A DNA stretch of 14,746 bases, from the NCBI GenBank assembly GCA_031278025.1, contig JAITLF010000386.1, positions 1-14,746 of the forward strand, written 5' to 3'. This DNA comes from Treponema sp. Its GTDB lineage: Bacteria; Spirochaetota; Spirochaetia; Treponematales; Breznakiellaceae. This document shows, piece by piece, positions 14,579 to 14,746 of this stretch (position 1 is its first letter; every line of letters starts with the position of its first letter). The position numbers and the translations under genes are program-made. The notes under the pieces were generated by a model. It was not told where the DNA came from. It did no database searches and worked only from the letters and a program-made list of their open reading frames with translations.

Positions 14579-14606
14579 TTGTTTTTTTGGGGTTTCGCGC
14601 TATAGT
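14579..14606 (+). promoter_or_regulatory. Putative promoter for the gene at 14642
   Basis: TTGTTT (14579-14584) and TATAGT (14601-14606) are 16 bases apart, about 35 bases before a start codon with an AAGGAG site. The -10 and the following AAG match the promoter of the transporter at 6567. Confidence 0.45.
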
Positions 14607-14641
14607 AAGTACTAGCGCATTACCGAAAAAAGGAGCGAATG

Positions 14642-14746
<105 letters not shown>

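Overview
The window looks like a moderately GC-rich bacterial chromosome, probably from a spirochaete of the Treponema group. That placement is an inference from general resemblance (tmRNA tag ending in YALAA, the RluA-like and UPF0210/ACT gene types); no rRNA is present to prove it. Most genes are ordinary housekeeping or signalling genes. Accessory DNA sits at both ends, and a repeat-rich block lies in the middle.

Left end (1-2640): a short phage remnant on the minus strand consists of a truncated DUF4055 portal-like protein, a small two-helix membrane protein and the start of a probable head-morphogenesis protein. The three are joined by ATGA stop/start overlaps. Upstream of it lies a distinctly AT-rich island with one gene, a stand-alone PD-(D/E)XK nuclease that is a plausible defence gene.

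Minus-strand cluster (2640-6057): a metallophosphoesterase, a ParB-like-domain protein, pyridoxal kinase PdxY and an M28-type aminopeptidase-like protein run in the same direction. Two of the three junctions overlap, which suggests one operon. 6058-6596 is a divergent intergenic region with a palindrome, a near-perfect 12-bp hairpin, a block of GC-rich inverted repeats and an eight-unit 21-bp tandem array. The array has a 63-bp higher-order period.

Plus-strand block (6597-11002): an AI-2E-family transporter is followed by an ACT-domain protein (UPF0237) and its usual partner UPF0210. A second unit with a good promoter encodes an Hpt phosphotransfer protein and a response regulator with an HD-GYP domain, overlapping by 8 bases. 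This is a compact phosphorelay output likely to act on cyclic-di-GMP; the sensor kinase must be elsewhere.

Right part (11003-14746): the tmRNA gene (ssrA, minus strand, CCA not encoded) is followed by an RluA-type pseudouridine synthase converging on folC, with their 3' ends overlapping by 20 bases. Then come the wreck of an IS1182-like transposase and, at the very end, a promoter, a ribosome binding site and a start codon that run straight into 95 consecutive G. That poly-G is probably a read or assembly artefact, though a real G-tract could underlie it.
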